From assembly GCF_040289685.1 (NCBI RefSeq), contig NZ_PSLQ01000006.1, positions 1-64,000 on the forward strand: a stretch of DNA of 64,000 nt, written 5' to 3'. The translations under genes were made by a program, and so were the position numbers. This document shows, in pieces, positions 18,147 to 26,696 of the stretch (its first letter is position 1; every line of letters begins with the position of its first letter). This DNA comes from Pyrinomonas sp040289685 (GTDB lineage: Bacteria; Acidobacteriota; Blastocatellia; Pyrinomonadales; Pyrinomonadaceae). The notes below the pieces were generated by a model that was not told where the DNA came from, ran no database searches, and worked only from the letters and a program-made list of their open reading frames with translations.

Positions 18147-19229
18147 ATGAGAATCAAAAACTCGACCGCGACTTACATCGCAGGCGTGACAGTTGCGACG
18201 CTTTCGATCACGGCGTTGCATCTGGCAACGCCGCTCGACCGGATCGTCCTCCATCAAGTCTATCAGCGCCTTTACTACATCCCGATCATCGCCGCGGCGG
18301 TGAAGTTCGGCCTGCGCGGCGGACTTTTGGCGGCGCTCTTCGCCAGCGTCGCTTACATCCCGCACGTCCTCATCCACTGGCAGCATAGCAATCCCGACTA
18401 CGCCCTCAACCAGTACGCTGAAATCGTCCTCTTCAACGTGGTTGGCATCGTCACGGGCGCGCTCGGCGACCGAAGTCGGACGGCGCGCGCGCGCGCCGAA
18501 CAGACCGCAGCCGAACTGCAACGCGCCTACGCCGAATTGAGGCGGACCTTTGAACAGCTTCTGCGCGCCGACAGATTGATCTCGCTCGGCGAACTTTCCG
18601 CCGCCATCGTGCACGAAGTGCGCAATCCGCTCGGCGCGATCAAAGGCGCGGTCGAGATCATGGAAGATGGCATTCCGGCGGATAGTCCGCGCCGGGAGTT
18701 CGCGACGATCGCCAAGCGCGAGATAGATCGCCTTGACCGATTGGTCGAAGAGTTCTTGCGTTTCGCGCGTTCGCCAAAACCGACCGTTGAGCGGATGGAT
18801 TTGAACGAATTGATCGAAACGGTGGCGTCGCTCATCGAACGGCAAGCGGCGACCCAAGGCGTCGAGGTGACGAAGGAGCTTGCGTCGCCGCGGGCGACGG
18901 TGCTTGCCGATGCCGCGCAAATCCGCCAAGCGCTCTTGAACCTATGCTTGAACTCGCTGCAGGCGATGCCCACCGGCGGGCGATTGACGATTCGCACGCG
19001 TCCGGACGGAGAAAAAGGGATCGCCATCGAGATCGAAGACGAGGGCGGCGGCATCGATCCCAAGATCGGCGCGCGCATCTTCGATCCGTTCTTTACGACC
19101 AAAGAGCGCGGGCTTGGTCTCGGCCTCTCCATCGCTTGCAAAATCGCCATCGAACATGGCGGCACGCTCAACTTCAGAAACGGCGAGAAGGGAGCCGTTT
19201 TCCGCTTGACGTTGCCCGCGAGCGCATGA
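18147..19229 (+). CDS. Membrane sensor histidine kinase (NtrB/PilS-like)
   Basis: 360 aa. N-terminal membrane region with about four hydrophobic stretches up to residue 115 (DUF4118-like layout), short coiled coil, HisKA with H-box LSAAIVHEVRNPLGAIKGA, then HATPase_c with N-box ALLNLCLNSLQAM, G1 DEGGGI, F-box and G2 GLGLGLSIA. It autophosphorylates the H-box His and probably donates to the upstream response regulator, 162 bp away on the same strand. No separate periplasmic sensor domain is visible, so signal sensing is likely within the membrane. Confidence 0.9.
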   Translation: MRIKNSTATYIAGVTVATLSITALHLATPLDRIVLHQVYQRLYYIPIIAAAVKFGLRGGLLAALFASVAYIPHVLIHWQHSNPDYALNQYAEIVLFNVVGIVTGALGDRSRTARARAEQTAAELQRAYAELRRTFEQLLRADRLISLGELSAAIVHEVRNPLGAIKGAVEIMEDGIPADSPRREFATIAKREIDRLDRLVEEFLRFARSPKPTVERMDLNELIETVASLIERQAATQGVEVTKELASPRATVLADAAQIRQALLNLCLNSLQAMPTGGRLTIRTRPDGEKGIAIEIEDEGGGIDPKIGARIFDPFFTTKERGLGLGLSIACKIAIEHGGTLNFRNGEKGAVFRLTLPASA

Positions 19230-19273
19230 AGGGCGATCGGAGCGGTTGACGCACAACTTGCCGCGGGCGAGGA

Positions 19274-20332
19274 TCAACGGCTGACGCGCGTCAGCAGTTC
19301 GCGCCAATCGGCCGATTCTTCTCGCCCGGGTTTACGTTTGCTGAAGGCCAAAAGGATCTGCTCGCCGCGCGCGTTGTAAAGCTCCATGCTCGTCACGATG
19401 CCATCGGCAGTGGGTTTGCGAACGATCCAACAAGAGGCGATCAGATCTCCGCGGACATGGAGGTTGAAGTCTGGATCGAGCACATTGACCCAATGGTTGA
19501 CGATGCGGACGTTTTCGATCGGACCGGAATGTATCTGGATGACGCCGGGATTGCCGACGAAGATCATGATCGCCGTTCGCTGTTGAGCCGCTTCCTGCAA
19601 GAGGCGAGGGAAGCTGCCGATTGAAACTCGTTGCGCCCAATCCGAACCGGCGAGGCGCAGCGCTTGCAAGCGCGTGACGCCGAAATCGCGCGTCAAACGG
19701 AAGAACTCGTGCGTGTCGCGCATCTGCGACCATGCGCGGCGCAACCCTTCAACATCTATTTCGTCATCGGATCGCTCTGGCGGCGAAGCGATGGGTGGTG
19801 AGACGATCTGCACGGGCGATTGATCTTCGCTCCTATAGCGCGCGACCACTTCGGCAAACGCCGCGCGGTCGCTCTCTTCCGTCAGAAAAATTTTGTGAAT
19901 CGCCGTTCCGTCGCGGTCGAAGAATTGAAGGCTGCGTCGCGACCCGTCGTTGATGGCAAAGCCGCTGTGCCAATGCGAGAGGAAAAGGCGCAGGTCGATC
20001 CCTTCGTCGAGCACTTGCCCCATGACCGGGCGGTCCGGTTCGCGAAAGATCTCCACCGGATGGTAACGGCCCTTGCGTTCGCTGACCGCTTCTTCGTTGC
20101 GCGTCAAGGCCATGACGCGCCCTAACGCGCTTAGCTCGCCGAGCAGCGTTCCCCAATCTGCCTCCAGACGCACCACCGATCCGCCGCATTCAGAAGCGAC
20201 GAGTTCGGCTTCGGTGACGCCGAGCGCACGCGCTGCGTCGCGCGCGCGCAGCTTCGGATTGCTCTGGCGCAACTGTTGCCACTTGCGTTTGAGTTCGAGC
20301 GAAGATGTCGGCGATTGAGTGCGGTTGAGCAT
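19274..20332 (-). CDS. hemS: HemS/ChuS-like haem-degrading or haem-handling protein
   Basis: 352 aa, matching the two-repeat HemS family. The N-terminal half has LKRKWQQLRQSNPKLRARDA and GRVMALTRNEEAV; the halves carry related elements (DLRLFLSHWHSGFA and DFNLHVRGDLIASCW). Family members bind cytoplasmic haem and in some cases cleave it with an electron donor. It is the last gene of the haem uptake operon: GGAGG overlapping the hmuV stop codon serves as its ribosome site, with its ATG a few nt later. The axial His typical of E. coli ChuS was not confirmed. Confidence 0.88.
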   Translation of the reverse strand: MLNRTQSPTSSLELKRKWQQLRQSNPKLRARDAARALGVTEAELVASECGGSVVRLEADWGTLLGELSALGRVMALTRNEEAVSERKGRYHPVEIFREPDRPVMGQVLDEGIDLRLFLSHWHSGFAINDGSRRSLQFFDRDGTAIHKIFLTEESDRAAFAEVVARYRSEDQSPVQIVSPPIASPPERSDDEIDVEGLRRAWSQMRDTHEFFRLTRDFGVTRLQALRLAGSDWAQRVSIGSFPRLLQEAAQQRTAIMIFVGNPGVIQIHSGPIENVRIVNHWVNVLDPDFNLHVRGDLIASCWIVRKPTADGIVTSMELYNARGEQILLAFSKRKPGREESADWRELLTRVSR

Positions 20333-20339
20333 TTTTCAT

Positions 20340-21148
20340 CTACCTCCGATCGAAAACGTTGGCGCCCTCATCGGCGCAAGCGCATGGCGCGATGAACGGG
20401 GCGCGAAGTCCGGGATGCGCGATCGTGATGGCTTCAACGCCGAAAACGCGACGGATGATCTCCAGTGTGAGCGCCTCGTAAGCTGGTCCAGACGCGATCC
20501 TCTCTCCGGCAGACAGGACGATGATGCGATCGGCGTGTTGCGCCGCCAAGTTCAGATCGTGCAGCACGGTGACGACGCCGACGCCGCGGCGGGCGAAAAG
20601 ACGGGCGATGCGCATGGTCGCTTGTTGGTGCGCGAGATCGAGGCTCGATGTCGGTTCGTCGAGCAAGAGATAGCGCGGCGCGGAGCCTTCCCAAATTTGG
20701 GCGAGGACGCGGGCCAGTTGCACCCGCTGACGTTCGCCGCCCGAAAGCGTCGTGTAGCGCCTGTCGGCCAGATGCGCCGCTTCGACGAGTTCGAGCGCCG
20801 CCTGAGCGATCTTCAGATCGCGCCGGGCGCTTCGCGCGTGCGGCAGGCGTCCCATCAGNNNNNNNNNNCCCCGGCCGTGAAAGGGAAGTCGAGCGAGGAG
20901 CTTTGGGGCAGCACGGCGCGCACGCGCGCCAGTTCATCTCTGGACCAGCGTGCGACCTCGCGCCCATTGATCAACACCTTCCCGCTCGAAGGACGGATCT
21001 CGCCGCTCAGCGCGCGTAGCAGCGTAGTCTTGCCCGCGCCGTTTGGGCCGACGACGGCGACGATTTCGCCCGGTTCCAGAACGAGCGAAAAATCGCGCAA
21101 AAGAGCGCGGCCGTCGCTTTCGACTGAGATCTTCTGTGCTTCGAGCAT
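20340..21148 (-). CDS. hmuV: Haem ABC transporter ATP-binding protein HmuV, split by an assembly gap
   Basis: Both halves of one ABC ATPase are present. N-terminal half: Walker A VGPNGAGKTT, Q-loop region AVLPQSSSLDFPFTAG. C-terminal half: MGRLPHARS, signature LSGGERQRVQLARVLA, Walker B YLLLDEPTSSLD and the switch His in VLHDLN. A 10-N gap (20859-20868) falls between FPFTAG and MGRLPH and throws the halves out of frame. A true gap of 8 nt (or 11) would restore frame and give the family's FPFT-x-x-E-V-V-L-M-G-R sequence, so I read it as intact. Energises the HmuU permease. Confidence 0.88.
20859..20868. other. Assembly gap (10 N) inside hmuV
   Basis: Ten consecutive undetermined bases interrupt the ABC ATPase. 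The length is probably a placeholder; 8 or 11 nt is expected from the reading frame. Confidence 0.98.
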
Positions 21149-21225
21149 CCTTGCTTCAAGCGTTGATCGCGCTGAATCGTAATCACCAAACGGCAACTTC
21201 GCGCGCGGTCCAAGCAGGGCTATCT

Positions 21226-22269
21226 TCAACTGCTCCGGCGTCGGTTGCGTGCCAACAGCCACAAGAAGAATGGCGCGCCGACTAGCGCCGTCACGACGCC
21301 GACTGGAAGTTCCGCCGGCGCCACCAGCGTGCGCGTTGTCGCGTCGGCGACGAGCAGCAAACAGGCGCCGAACAGCGCTGTGCCCGGCAGCAGCCAACGG
21401 TGGTCCGGCCCGATAATGAGCCGGAGCAGATGCGGCGTCACCAAACCGATGAAGCCGATGGCGCCCGTAAAAGCGACGCTTGCGCCGACGGAAAGCGCGA
21501 CCAAGACGACGGCGCGACGCTTGACGCTTTCGACGGCAACGCCGAGATGCGCGGCTTCCGCTTCGCCGAGAAGCAACGCGTTCAACGCTCCGGCCACGCG
21601 CGGCAGGAGCAGCAACGCCGTCAAAACGAAAGGTGCGACGGCGAGCAACGTGGTCCATGTCGCGCCGCTCAGGCTGCCGAGGCTCCAAAAAGCTATGTCG
21701 CGCAACTGCGCGTCGGTTGCGATGTAGGTCAGAAAACCGATGGCCGAGCCGCTGAGCGCATTGATCGCGATGCCGGCGAGCAGCATCGTCGCCGCGCCCA
21801 TGCGGGCGAAGACGAGCACGAAAGCGGTCGTGATCAATCCGCCTGCAAAAGCCGCGCACGGGACAAAGAACAGCGCCGCTGTCGCGCGCAGGGCAAAGCC
21901 CGCTCCTCCGCCAATGACGATCGCCGCAACCGCTCCCAGCGCTGCACCGCTCGACACGCCGACCAATCCGGGATCGGCCAGCGGATTGCGAAAGATCCCT
22001 TGCATCACCGCGCCCGCCGTCGCCAGTCCGGCGCCGACCAGCGCTCCTAGCAGCACGCGCGGCAACCTGATCGCCAAGAAGACCGCTTCTTGTCGTCCAT
22101 CAACGGCGAGGTCGAGGCCGAGTTTTCGGGCGAGGATGGCGAGCGTTTCGTGCGGCGTGAAAGCTGCTGGTCCAACGCTCAATGAAAAGAGCGCGACTAC
22201 GATGAAAAGAACGGTCAACAAGACGATAAGGTTACGCCGCGTGCGGACGAGTCTTTCGGTCGCTTGCAT
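21226..22269 (-). CDS. hmuU: Haem/siderophore ABC permease (FecCD family, HmuU)
   Basis: 347 aa polytopic permease of the BtuC/FecCD/HmuU family, with about ten hydrophobic segments. Typical motifs: RLPRVLLGALVGAGLATAGA, MQGIFRNPLADPGLVGVSSG, and FTGAIGFIGLVTPHLLRLII. It forms the inner-membrane channel for haem (or a cobalamin/siderophore-like ligand) delivered by the lipoprotein encoded 16 nt upstream. Specificity for haem is inferred from hemS in the same operon. Confidence 0.92.
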   Translation of the reverse strand: MQATERLVRTRRNLIVLLTVLFIVVALFSLSVGPAAFTPHETLAILARKLGLDLAVDGRQEAVFLAIRLPRVLLGALVGAGLATAGAVMQGIFRNPLADPGLVGVSSGAALGAVAAIVIGGGAGFALRATAALFFVPCAAFAGGLITTAFVLVFARMGAATMLLAGIAINALSGSAIGFLTYIATDAQLRDIAFWSLGSLSGATWTTLLAVAPFVLTALLLLPRVAGALNALLLGEAEAAHLGVAVESVKRRAVVLVALSVGASVAFTGAIGFIGLVTPHLLRLIIGPDHRWLLPGTALFGACLLLVADATTRTLVAPAELPVGVVTALVGAPFFLWLLARNRRRSS

Positions 22270-22285
22270 GGCGAAAGCTCAGCCA

Positions 22286-23179
22286 TCATTGTTCTTTCCC
22301 CGCTTCGGGATAAGGTTGATGAATCTTCCAGCAGAGTTCGCGCACGGCGGCGCCCGTGCGCGGCCCAAAGCCGAGCAGCAGCAGGTCATCGAGCGCGACG
22401 ACGCGGTTAGCGCGCCCCGCCGGAGTCATCGCCAAACCGGGAGTGCGCAAAAGGGCTTCGATGCCGCCCATGCTCTGAAGTCCGCGCGATGGGACGAGGA
22501 TGACGTCGGGAGCGGCGGCGATGGCTGATTCAGGCGAGAGCGGCTTGTAGCCTTCGACATCTGAAACGGCGTTGATGCCGCCTGCCAGTTCGATCATCTC
22601 GTCAGGCGCGGTGCCTGTGCCAGCGACGTTCATCGCGTTGGGGCCACGCGCGATAAGGGCCAAGACGCGCGGGCGTCCCTTTTGTTCGGCGACGATGCGT
22701 TGCGTTTCGACCAGATCGCGTTCGAAAGAACGGACCAGTTCTTCGCCGCGCTCTTCCAACGCAAGAACGCGCGCGACGGCGCGGATCTTCGCCTTGACTC
22801 CTTCCACCGAATGTTCCGATGGGATGATCACGAGAGCAACGCCGGCGGATCGAATTTGCTCGATGGCCGCTGGTGGTCCAGCATCCGCAGTCAAAAGGAC
22901 CAGCGTCGGACGAAGCGAAAGCACGCCTTCGGCGGAAAGCTGACGCATGTAGCCGACTTGCGGTAAGCGGCGCGCTTCCTCCGGATAGAGGCTCGACGTA
23001 TCGACGCCGACTAAACGATCGCCAGCTCCTAGGGCGTAGACCGTTTCGGTGACCGATCCGCCGATGGAGACAACGCGCGCAGCGTTCCCCGTGATCGACG
23101 ATCCCTTGGGCGCGCAGGCGGCGAATGCGAAAAGGCCGAACAGCGCGACGAGTTTCAGTTTAAAAACGGAACCGGTCAT
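22286..23179 (-). CDS. hmuT: Haem-binding ABC transporter substrate-binding lipoprotein HmuT
   Basis: 297 aa. Signal with lipobox LFAFAAC (Cys about residue 22), then a periplasmic-binding type III fold: RVVSIGGSVTETVYALGAGD, LPQVGYMRQLSAEGVLSLRPTLVL split by the helix backbone linker, and GLAMTPAGRANRVVALDD near the C-terminus. HmuT/ShuT proteins carry haem from the outer-membrane receptor to the permease. 26 nt separate it from the small CxxC gene. No TonB-dependent receptor is present in the window. Confidence 0.9.
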   Translation of the reverse strand: MTGSVFKLKLVALFGLFAFAACAPKGSSITGNAARVVSIGGSVTETVYALGAGDRLVGVDTSSLYPEEARRLPQVGYMRQLSAEGVLSLRPTLVLLTADAGPPAAIEQIRSAGVALVIIPSEHSVEGVKAKIRAVARVLALEERGEELVRSFERDLVETQRIVAEQKGRPRVLALIARGPNAMNVAGTGTAPDEMIELAGGINAVSDVEGYKPLSPESAIAAAPDVILVPSRGLQSMGGIEALLRTPGLAMTPAGRANRVVALDDLLLLGFGPRTGAAVRELCWKIHQPYPEAGKEQ

Positions 23180-23205
23180 GAATCTTCACCAGATACCATG
23201 TCGCT

Positions 23206-23415
23206 TCAATGAGCAGCGGCGCTCGCCAGCGGTTCTTCGTCTTCGAAGATGGCCGAGTTCTGGCAATAGCATTCGATCACCGCGCGCGTGAAGGCGGCAA
23301 ACTCTTCGGCTGTGAAGGTCAAGATGACCTGCCCGGCCCGCACGTGAAAAGCACGACAAGATGGGCAGTGCCAAACCCAGAGCGCATGACCGGCATGACT
23401 GCTCGGCGCGTGCAT
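23206..23415 (-). CDS. Small CxxC protein leading the haem operon
   Basis: 69 aa. WHCPSC (Cys at about 17 and 20) is followed by FHVRAGQVILTFTAEEFAAF, then more Cys (CYCQ). The layout (one CxxC knuckle, then a short strand and an 'EEF' helix) recalls the DUF6686-type proteins that accompany haem transport genes in Bacteroidetes, but that link is from memory. A GGAGG site 8 nt upstream of the ATG and same-strand spacing with hmuT support a real gene. Possible roles: metal or haem handling in the cytoplasm, since no signal peptide is present. Confidence 0.65.
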   Translation of the reverse strand: MHAPSSHAGHALWVWHCPSCRAFHVRAGQVILTFTAEEFAAFTRAVIECYCQNSAIFEDEEPLASAAAH

Positions 23416-23608
23416 GATCCAACCTCCGTCTGTAAGGCCGCTCGAAAGCGAGCGGCAATGGATGATCTCGCTTTTCGATGATGCTCCCTGTTCGCATGCA
23501 GAGAAATCCCGCTGAACTTGAGCGCTGAAATGGAGGGCAGAGCGTCGCGCGCGAAAACTCCTGCGCGAGAAAAGAGTTCGAACGGCGCGCCCGTGGTCGG
23601 TCGCCAAA

Positions 23609-23847
23609 GCTTTGTGTGCATAGAGAGACCGAGCGGCGTGTTGAAGTGGTGGTGCATGGTCCGAGCGGTTGGCCCCGTTCAAGATCATCTCCGCGCAAAT
23701 GGGTGAGAGCGTCGAAGAGCAATGCGCGTCCGGAAAGAAGCGCGATTTCATGCTCTTCCTCCCCGCCTTGGACGCACATGCGTTCGGCAGCGATTATCTG
23801 GAAGAGACGAATCGAAGCGGCGCTCGGTCTCTCTACGCGCACAAAGC
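23609..23847. repeat. Imperfect inverted repeat pair, 239 bp end to end
   Basis: Arm 1 (23609-23638) and the reverse complement of arm 2 (23818-23847) agree at 27 of 30 positions. The 179 bp between them have no recognisable gene. This is compatible with a short non-autonomous element or inverted dispersed repeats; no flanking target duplication is obvious. Confidence 0.6.
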
Positions 23848-24147
23848 AAGCTACGGAAAAATCCTCCTTGCCGGAAAGCTCTGTTACGCGGTCTCGTCGA
23901 GCCAGAAATCGCCCGGCTTTAGCCGCGGGGTGGGTCAACGAATGCGATCGTCTGCGTGAGCGATCCTCATCGGCGATCCATGTTCGCTCGTCGAACACAA
24001 AAGCGACCGAAGCCGAGCGAAGGTTCGCTGAGTCGCAGTTCAATATAGAGGGCAGTTCGATTCCAGAAACGCTCGCTGAGGAGGCACTGAGTAGGTGCCT
24101 CCCGTTGGAGGATCTGCGCTGAAGAAGGAGAAAGATCGTCAAGCGCA

Positions 24148-24300
24148 AAGCTTGGTGCCGAGTCTGTGCCGCCCATCCGGAACTACGTTCCGGCGCAGTG
24201 CGCTCCAGCGGCGATGTTGGGTTTGAGGCGCGCTTCTCCCATCCGGAACTACGTTCCGGCGCAGTGCGGCGCTTATACAAAGCCTGGCGCCGAGTTTGTG
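24148..24300. repeat. 66-bp-period repeats with a 31-bp identical palindromic block
   Basis: A 31-bp block containing CCGGAACTACGTTCCGG (7-bp arms) is identical at 24172-24202 and 24238-24268, 66 bp apart. A second block (AAGCYTGGYGCCGAGTYTGTG) occurs at 24148 and 24280, 132 bp apart, exactly two periods. The intervening sequence is unrelated. Confidence 0.85.
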
Positions 24301-24348
24301 TCTTCTGATGGGAGATCGGCGCCCTCCGTTTTCGCGTTTCAATGAAAT

Positions 24349-24405
24349 TGAAAATCATTTCCAATTTCGAAAGACGAGGATAATCGCTTGCGTCCCGTTT
24401 GTCAA
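24349..24405 (-). promoter_or_regulatory. Sigma70 promoter with Fur-box-like operator for the haem operon
   Basis: On the minus strand TTGACA (24405-24400) and TATCCT (24382-24377) are 17 bp apart. Just downstream, TGAAAATCATTTCCA (24349-24363) matches 12 of 15 positions of the Fur 7-1-7 consensus, inside a larger palindrome GAAATTG...CAATTTC. Iron-bound Fur there would block initiation, fitting iron control of haem uptake. Confidence 0.7.
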
Positions 24406-24631
24406 CCGCCGAGGCGAGCGCGCTGCCCCGTGATCCGTTCTCGTCTTCCAAACAAGAATCGAGCGGACGAATCTGTGGGCGACCGCAAACGGCTATCGCC
24501 ATGGTCGACCGGCGAAGGACGGAATCGAGCGAGGCGAGCGCAGTTAACTAAAAGATCGAACGCCGAAGTTGATGGGTTGAACAAAGCGCCGACGTAAGCG
24601 AATTGGCCAGGCGGCGAGCGTTTGTTCAATT

Positions 24632-25309
24632 CTATTTCGAGGAGCGCAGAGTTTGCGCGGCCGCCTCTTCGACGATCTCTCGAGCGCGTCGGCGTGCGCC
24701 TTCCAGATCCTCACGGCGCAGCATTTCGATGATCTCGGAATCAACGAGCCTATACCAGAGCGCGACTCGCGGCGCAAAATCGGGAATTCGGCGCATGATC
24801 TCTTCGCGCAGTTCGGCGGCGATCTCCAAGAATGCCCCATACTCCGGTCCGATCTCCGCCGCCATTCGATCGCGCAGGCGAACGGCCAGTGCCGGAGCCT
24901 TGCCTGAAGTCGAGACGGCGATCGTAAGATTCCCTTGACGGTGAATGGCTCCAGCGATCAGGCTGCAGTGGGGCAGGTCGTCCACGGCGTTCAAAAAGAC
25001 GCGCCGTTCTTCGGCCTCCCGCCAAACGGCGTGATTGGTTTCGCCGTCTTCACAGCAGATGGCCAGCCACGCGCCGAGGAGGTCGCCGCGCTGGTAACGG
25101 CGACGAACGAGTTCAATGCGTCCAGCGGCGGCCCACGCTTCGAGCGCGCTTGTGGGCTCGGCCCCGATCACAGCGACGTGCGCGCCTGCTTCGAGCAACG
25201 CGCGCGCTTTGGCCTCGGCCATCTTGCTGCTGCCGATCACCACGCAGCGGCGACCGCGCAGATCGAGGAAAGCCGGATAAAAGCTCGTCGGATTTCGTTC
25301 CGCAGACAT
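24632..25309 (-). CDS. Precorrin-2 dehydrogenase/sirohydrochlorin ferrochelatase-like protein (sirohaem synthesis)
   Basis: 225 aa. FYPAFLDLRGRRCVVIGSSKMAEAKARALLEAGA is split here into its parts: the Rossmann motif VVIGSSKMAEAKA (the usual G-G-G is G-S-S), then NAVDDLPHCSLIAGAIHRQG and AVSTSGKAPALAVRLRD, characteristic of the CysG N-terminal/Met8 family. It oxidises precorrin-2 and may insert iron to make sirohaem, the cofactor of the reductase encoded upstream in the same operon. Start 25309 chosen because family homology begins there; an upstream in-frame ATG at 25405 is possible. Confidence 0.88.
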   Translation of the reverse strand: MSAERNPTSFYPAFLDLRGRRCVVIGSSKMAEAKARALLEAGAHVAVIGAEPTSALEAWAAAGRIELVRRRYQRGDLLGAWLAICCEDGETNHAVWREAEERRVFLNAVDDLPHCSLIAGAIHRQGNLTIAVSTSGKAPALAVRLRDRMAAEIGPEYGAFLEIAAELREEIMRRIPDFAPRVALWYRLVDSEIIEMLRREDLEGARRRAREIVEEAAAQTLRSSK

Positions 25310-25420
25310 CTTGAAATGACGAAGCGTGTGACGCGGCTCTGCGCGCGACCTTTTTGAACGGTCTTCGGAACGGCGTGGCGCCGCGGTTTCAGTCCAACGG
25401 CACATGTTCGCCGCGCGGAA

Positions 25421-25888
25421 TCAACCGGCGCTGACGCTCTCGACGCGCACGCCATCGGCGCGCATGGCGAGCGTGATGGTCACGCCTTGACAACCGAGAG
25501 TCAAAGCGAAATGTCCGAGCGTGCGCATCTCCACGTGCACGGCCTCAATGCGGCGTCCTACCAAAGCTTGCAGCGCACGATTGACTGAGGCGATCTCGTT
25601 CTTGAGTTCGCGCCCACGTGCGGTGCGCAAGAGGATCTGCGTCCAAAGCTTCTCGCCGTGAGCGCCGGCCTGTCTGCGTGCGCGCCCTGTTTGCAACGTC
25701 AGCACGGCCAGCCCTTGGAGCAGATCGAGCAAGTCTTCAGGGATCGGCTCACCATTGCGCGCCGCTTCTGCCAGCCGCAACGCCGCTTCTCGTCGCGCGC
25801 CGGAGAGCGCAGCGGTCAACTCTGTTGCCTCTGCCGCAACCAGCGCCGCTTCCTCTTCGGCGAGCGTCAGTTCTTCGTCGGCTGGCAC
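25421..25888 (-). CDS. Unknown protein in the sulfur assimilation operon
   Basis: 155 aa from a GTG start 3 nt after the cysH stop, with a CGGAGTG ribosome site overlapping it. The N-terminal two thirds is helical and acidic/Ala-rich (EEEAALVAAEATELTAAL; a Gln/Arg-rich helix near 70). The C-terminal third is beta-like (VHVEMRTLGHFALTLGCQGV). I do not recognise the family. Location between cysH and the sirohaem gene points to sulfur or tetrapyrrole metabolism, or assembly of the fused reductase. Confidence 0.7.
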   Translation of the reverse strand: MPADEELTLAEEEAALVAAEATELTAALSGARREAALRLAEAARNGEPIPEDLLDLLQGLAVLTLQTGRARRQAGAHGEKLWTQILLRTARGRELKNEIASVNRALQALVGRRIEAVHVEMRTLGHFALTLGCQGVTITLAMRADGVRVESVSAG

Positions 25889-25891
25889 TTT

Positions 25892-26680
25892 TCACTCCGT
25901 TGCGCTTTGACCGAGGATGGCATGCGCTTCGTGTTCGAAGCCGCCCGTTTCGATCGGACAGTGAATGCCGCACTCTTTAGGTGCGCCTTGTTCCCACCAC
26001 CAACGTCCGGCGCGATCCTCTTCACCTGGCCCGATGGGGCGCGTGCACGGGTCGCACCCGATGCTCGTGTACCCTTGGGCGTAGAGCGGGTGTACGGGCA
26101 CGTCGTTCTCTTCGAGATACGCCCAAACTTCTTCTTTGGTCCAGTCGGCCAGCGGGTTGACTTTCACGATGCCGTCGTGGTCATGGTCCAGTTCGACCTT
26201 GCGGATGTTGGCGCGCGAAGCCCATTGTTCACGTCTAAGGCCTGTGATCCACGCATCGAGCCCGGCGAGCGCGCGCACTAGCGGGCGCACTTTGCGCACT
26301 TGGCAGCAGAGCAGGCGCAGCGGCACCGAACGGCGAAAGAGATTGAGGCCGTGTCGTTGGACGAGTTGCTCCACTTCGCGATGATCCGGAAAGATGATCT
26401 CGAAGCGGGCTTGCGCGTAGCGTTCGCGCACGTGGTCAATGAAGTCGTAGGTTGCCGACGGCAGCCGACCCGTATCGACCGTGATGACGCGCACGTCAGG
26501 GCGCAGCGAAACGGCCATGTCGAGGATAGCCATGCCTTCGGCTTGCAGCGCGGTGACTACGGCCACTCTGTCGCCGAAGGTGCGTAGCGCCCAAGCGATC
26601 ACCTCGATGGGATCGTGGTCGTCTAACTCCATGGCGATCTCGCCGATCTCTAGGTCATCGAAGATGACACGCTCGCTCAT
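25892..26680 (-). CDS. cysH: Adenylyl-sulfate (APS/PAPS) reductase
   Basis: 262 aa. The PAPS reductase fold with VITVDTGRLPSATYDFIDHV and the Arg-rich RLLCCQVRKVRPL. Both cysteine pairs of the 4Fe-4S type are present (LLCCQVRK and SIGCDPCTRP), and the C-terminal catalytic Cys is in KECGIHC. Iron-sulfur members normally use APS rather than PAPS as substrate. It reduces APS to sulfite for the downstream reductase step. A GAGGAGGTG ribosome site precedes the ATG; 16 nt separate it from the reductase gene. Confidence 0.93.
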   Translation of the reverse strand: MSERVIFDDLEIGEIAMELDDHDPIEVIAWALRTFGDRVAVVTALQAEGMAILDMAVSLRPDVRVITVDTGRLPSATYDFIDHVRERYAQARFEIIFPDHREVEQLVQRHGLNLFRRSVPLRLLCCQVRKVRPLVRALAGLDAWITGLRREQWASRANIRKVELDHDHDGIVKVNPLADWTKEEVWAYLEENDVPVHPLYAQGYTSIGCDPCTRPIGPGEEDRAGRWWWEQGAPKECGIHCPIETGGFEHEAHAILGQSATE

Positions 26681-26696
26681 CTGCTCACCTCCTCTG

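Larger units (their letters stand above)
23416..24348 (-). other. Long leader of the haem operon with repeats, no clear gene
   Basis: About 930 bp lie between the probable Fur-controlled promoter and the first haem operon gene. No reading frame on either strand has a recognisable product. It holds an imperfect inverted repeat (23609-23638 with 23818-23847, 27 of 30 matching) and a 66-bp-period repeat set (24148-24300). It could be a decayed receptor or other gene, or an insertion that separated promoter and operon. Confidence 0.5.

Noticed and set aside
24172..24268. Two-repeat CRISPR-like unit (31-bp repeat, 35-bp spacer)
   Set aside because: Only two copies, no cas genes nearby, and other intervals show the same spacing with unrelated repeats, so this fits a general repeat process better than CRISPR.
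24139..24342. 67-aa minus-strand ORF downstream of the Fur-like box
   Set aside because: It encodes the 66-bp repeat twice (ALRRNVVPDGR), so it is a product of the DNA repeat rather than a gene.
23186..24502. 438-aa open frame spanning the haem operon leader
   Set aside because: Composition and repeats point to a chance open frame in GC-rich DNA; no domain recognised.
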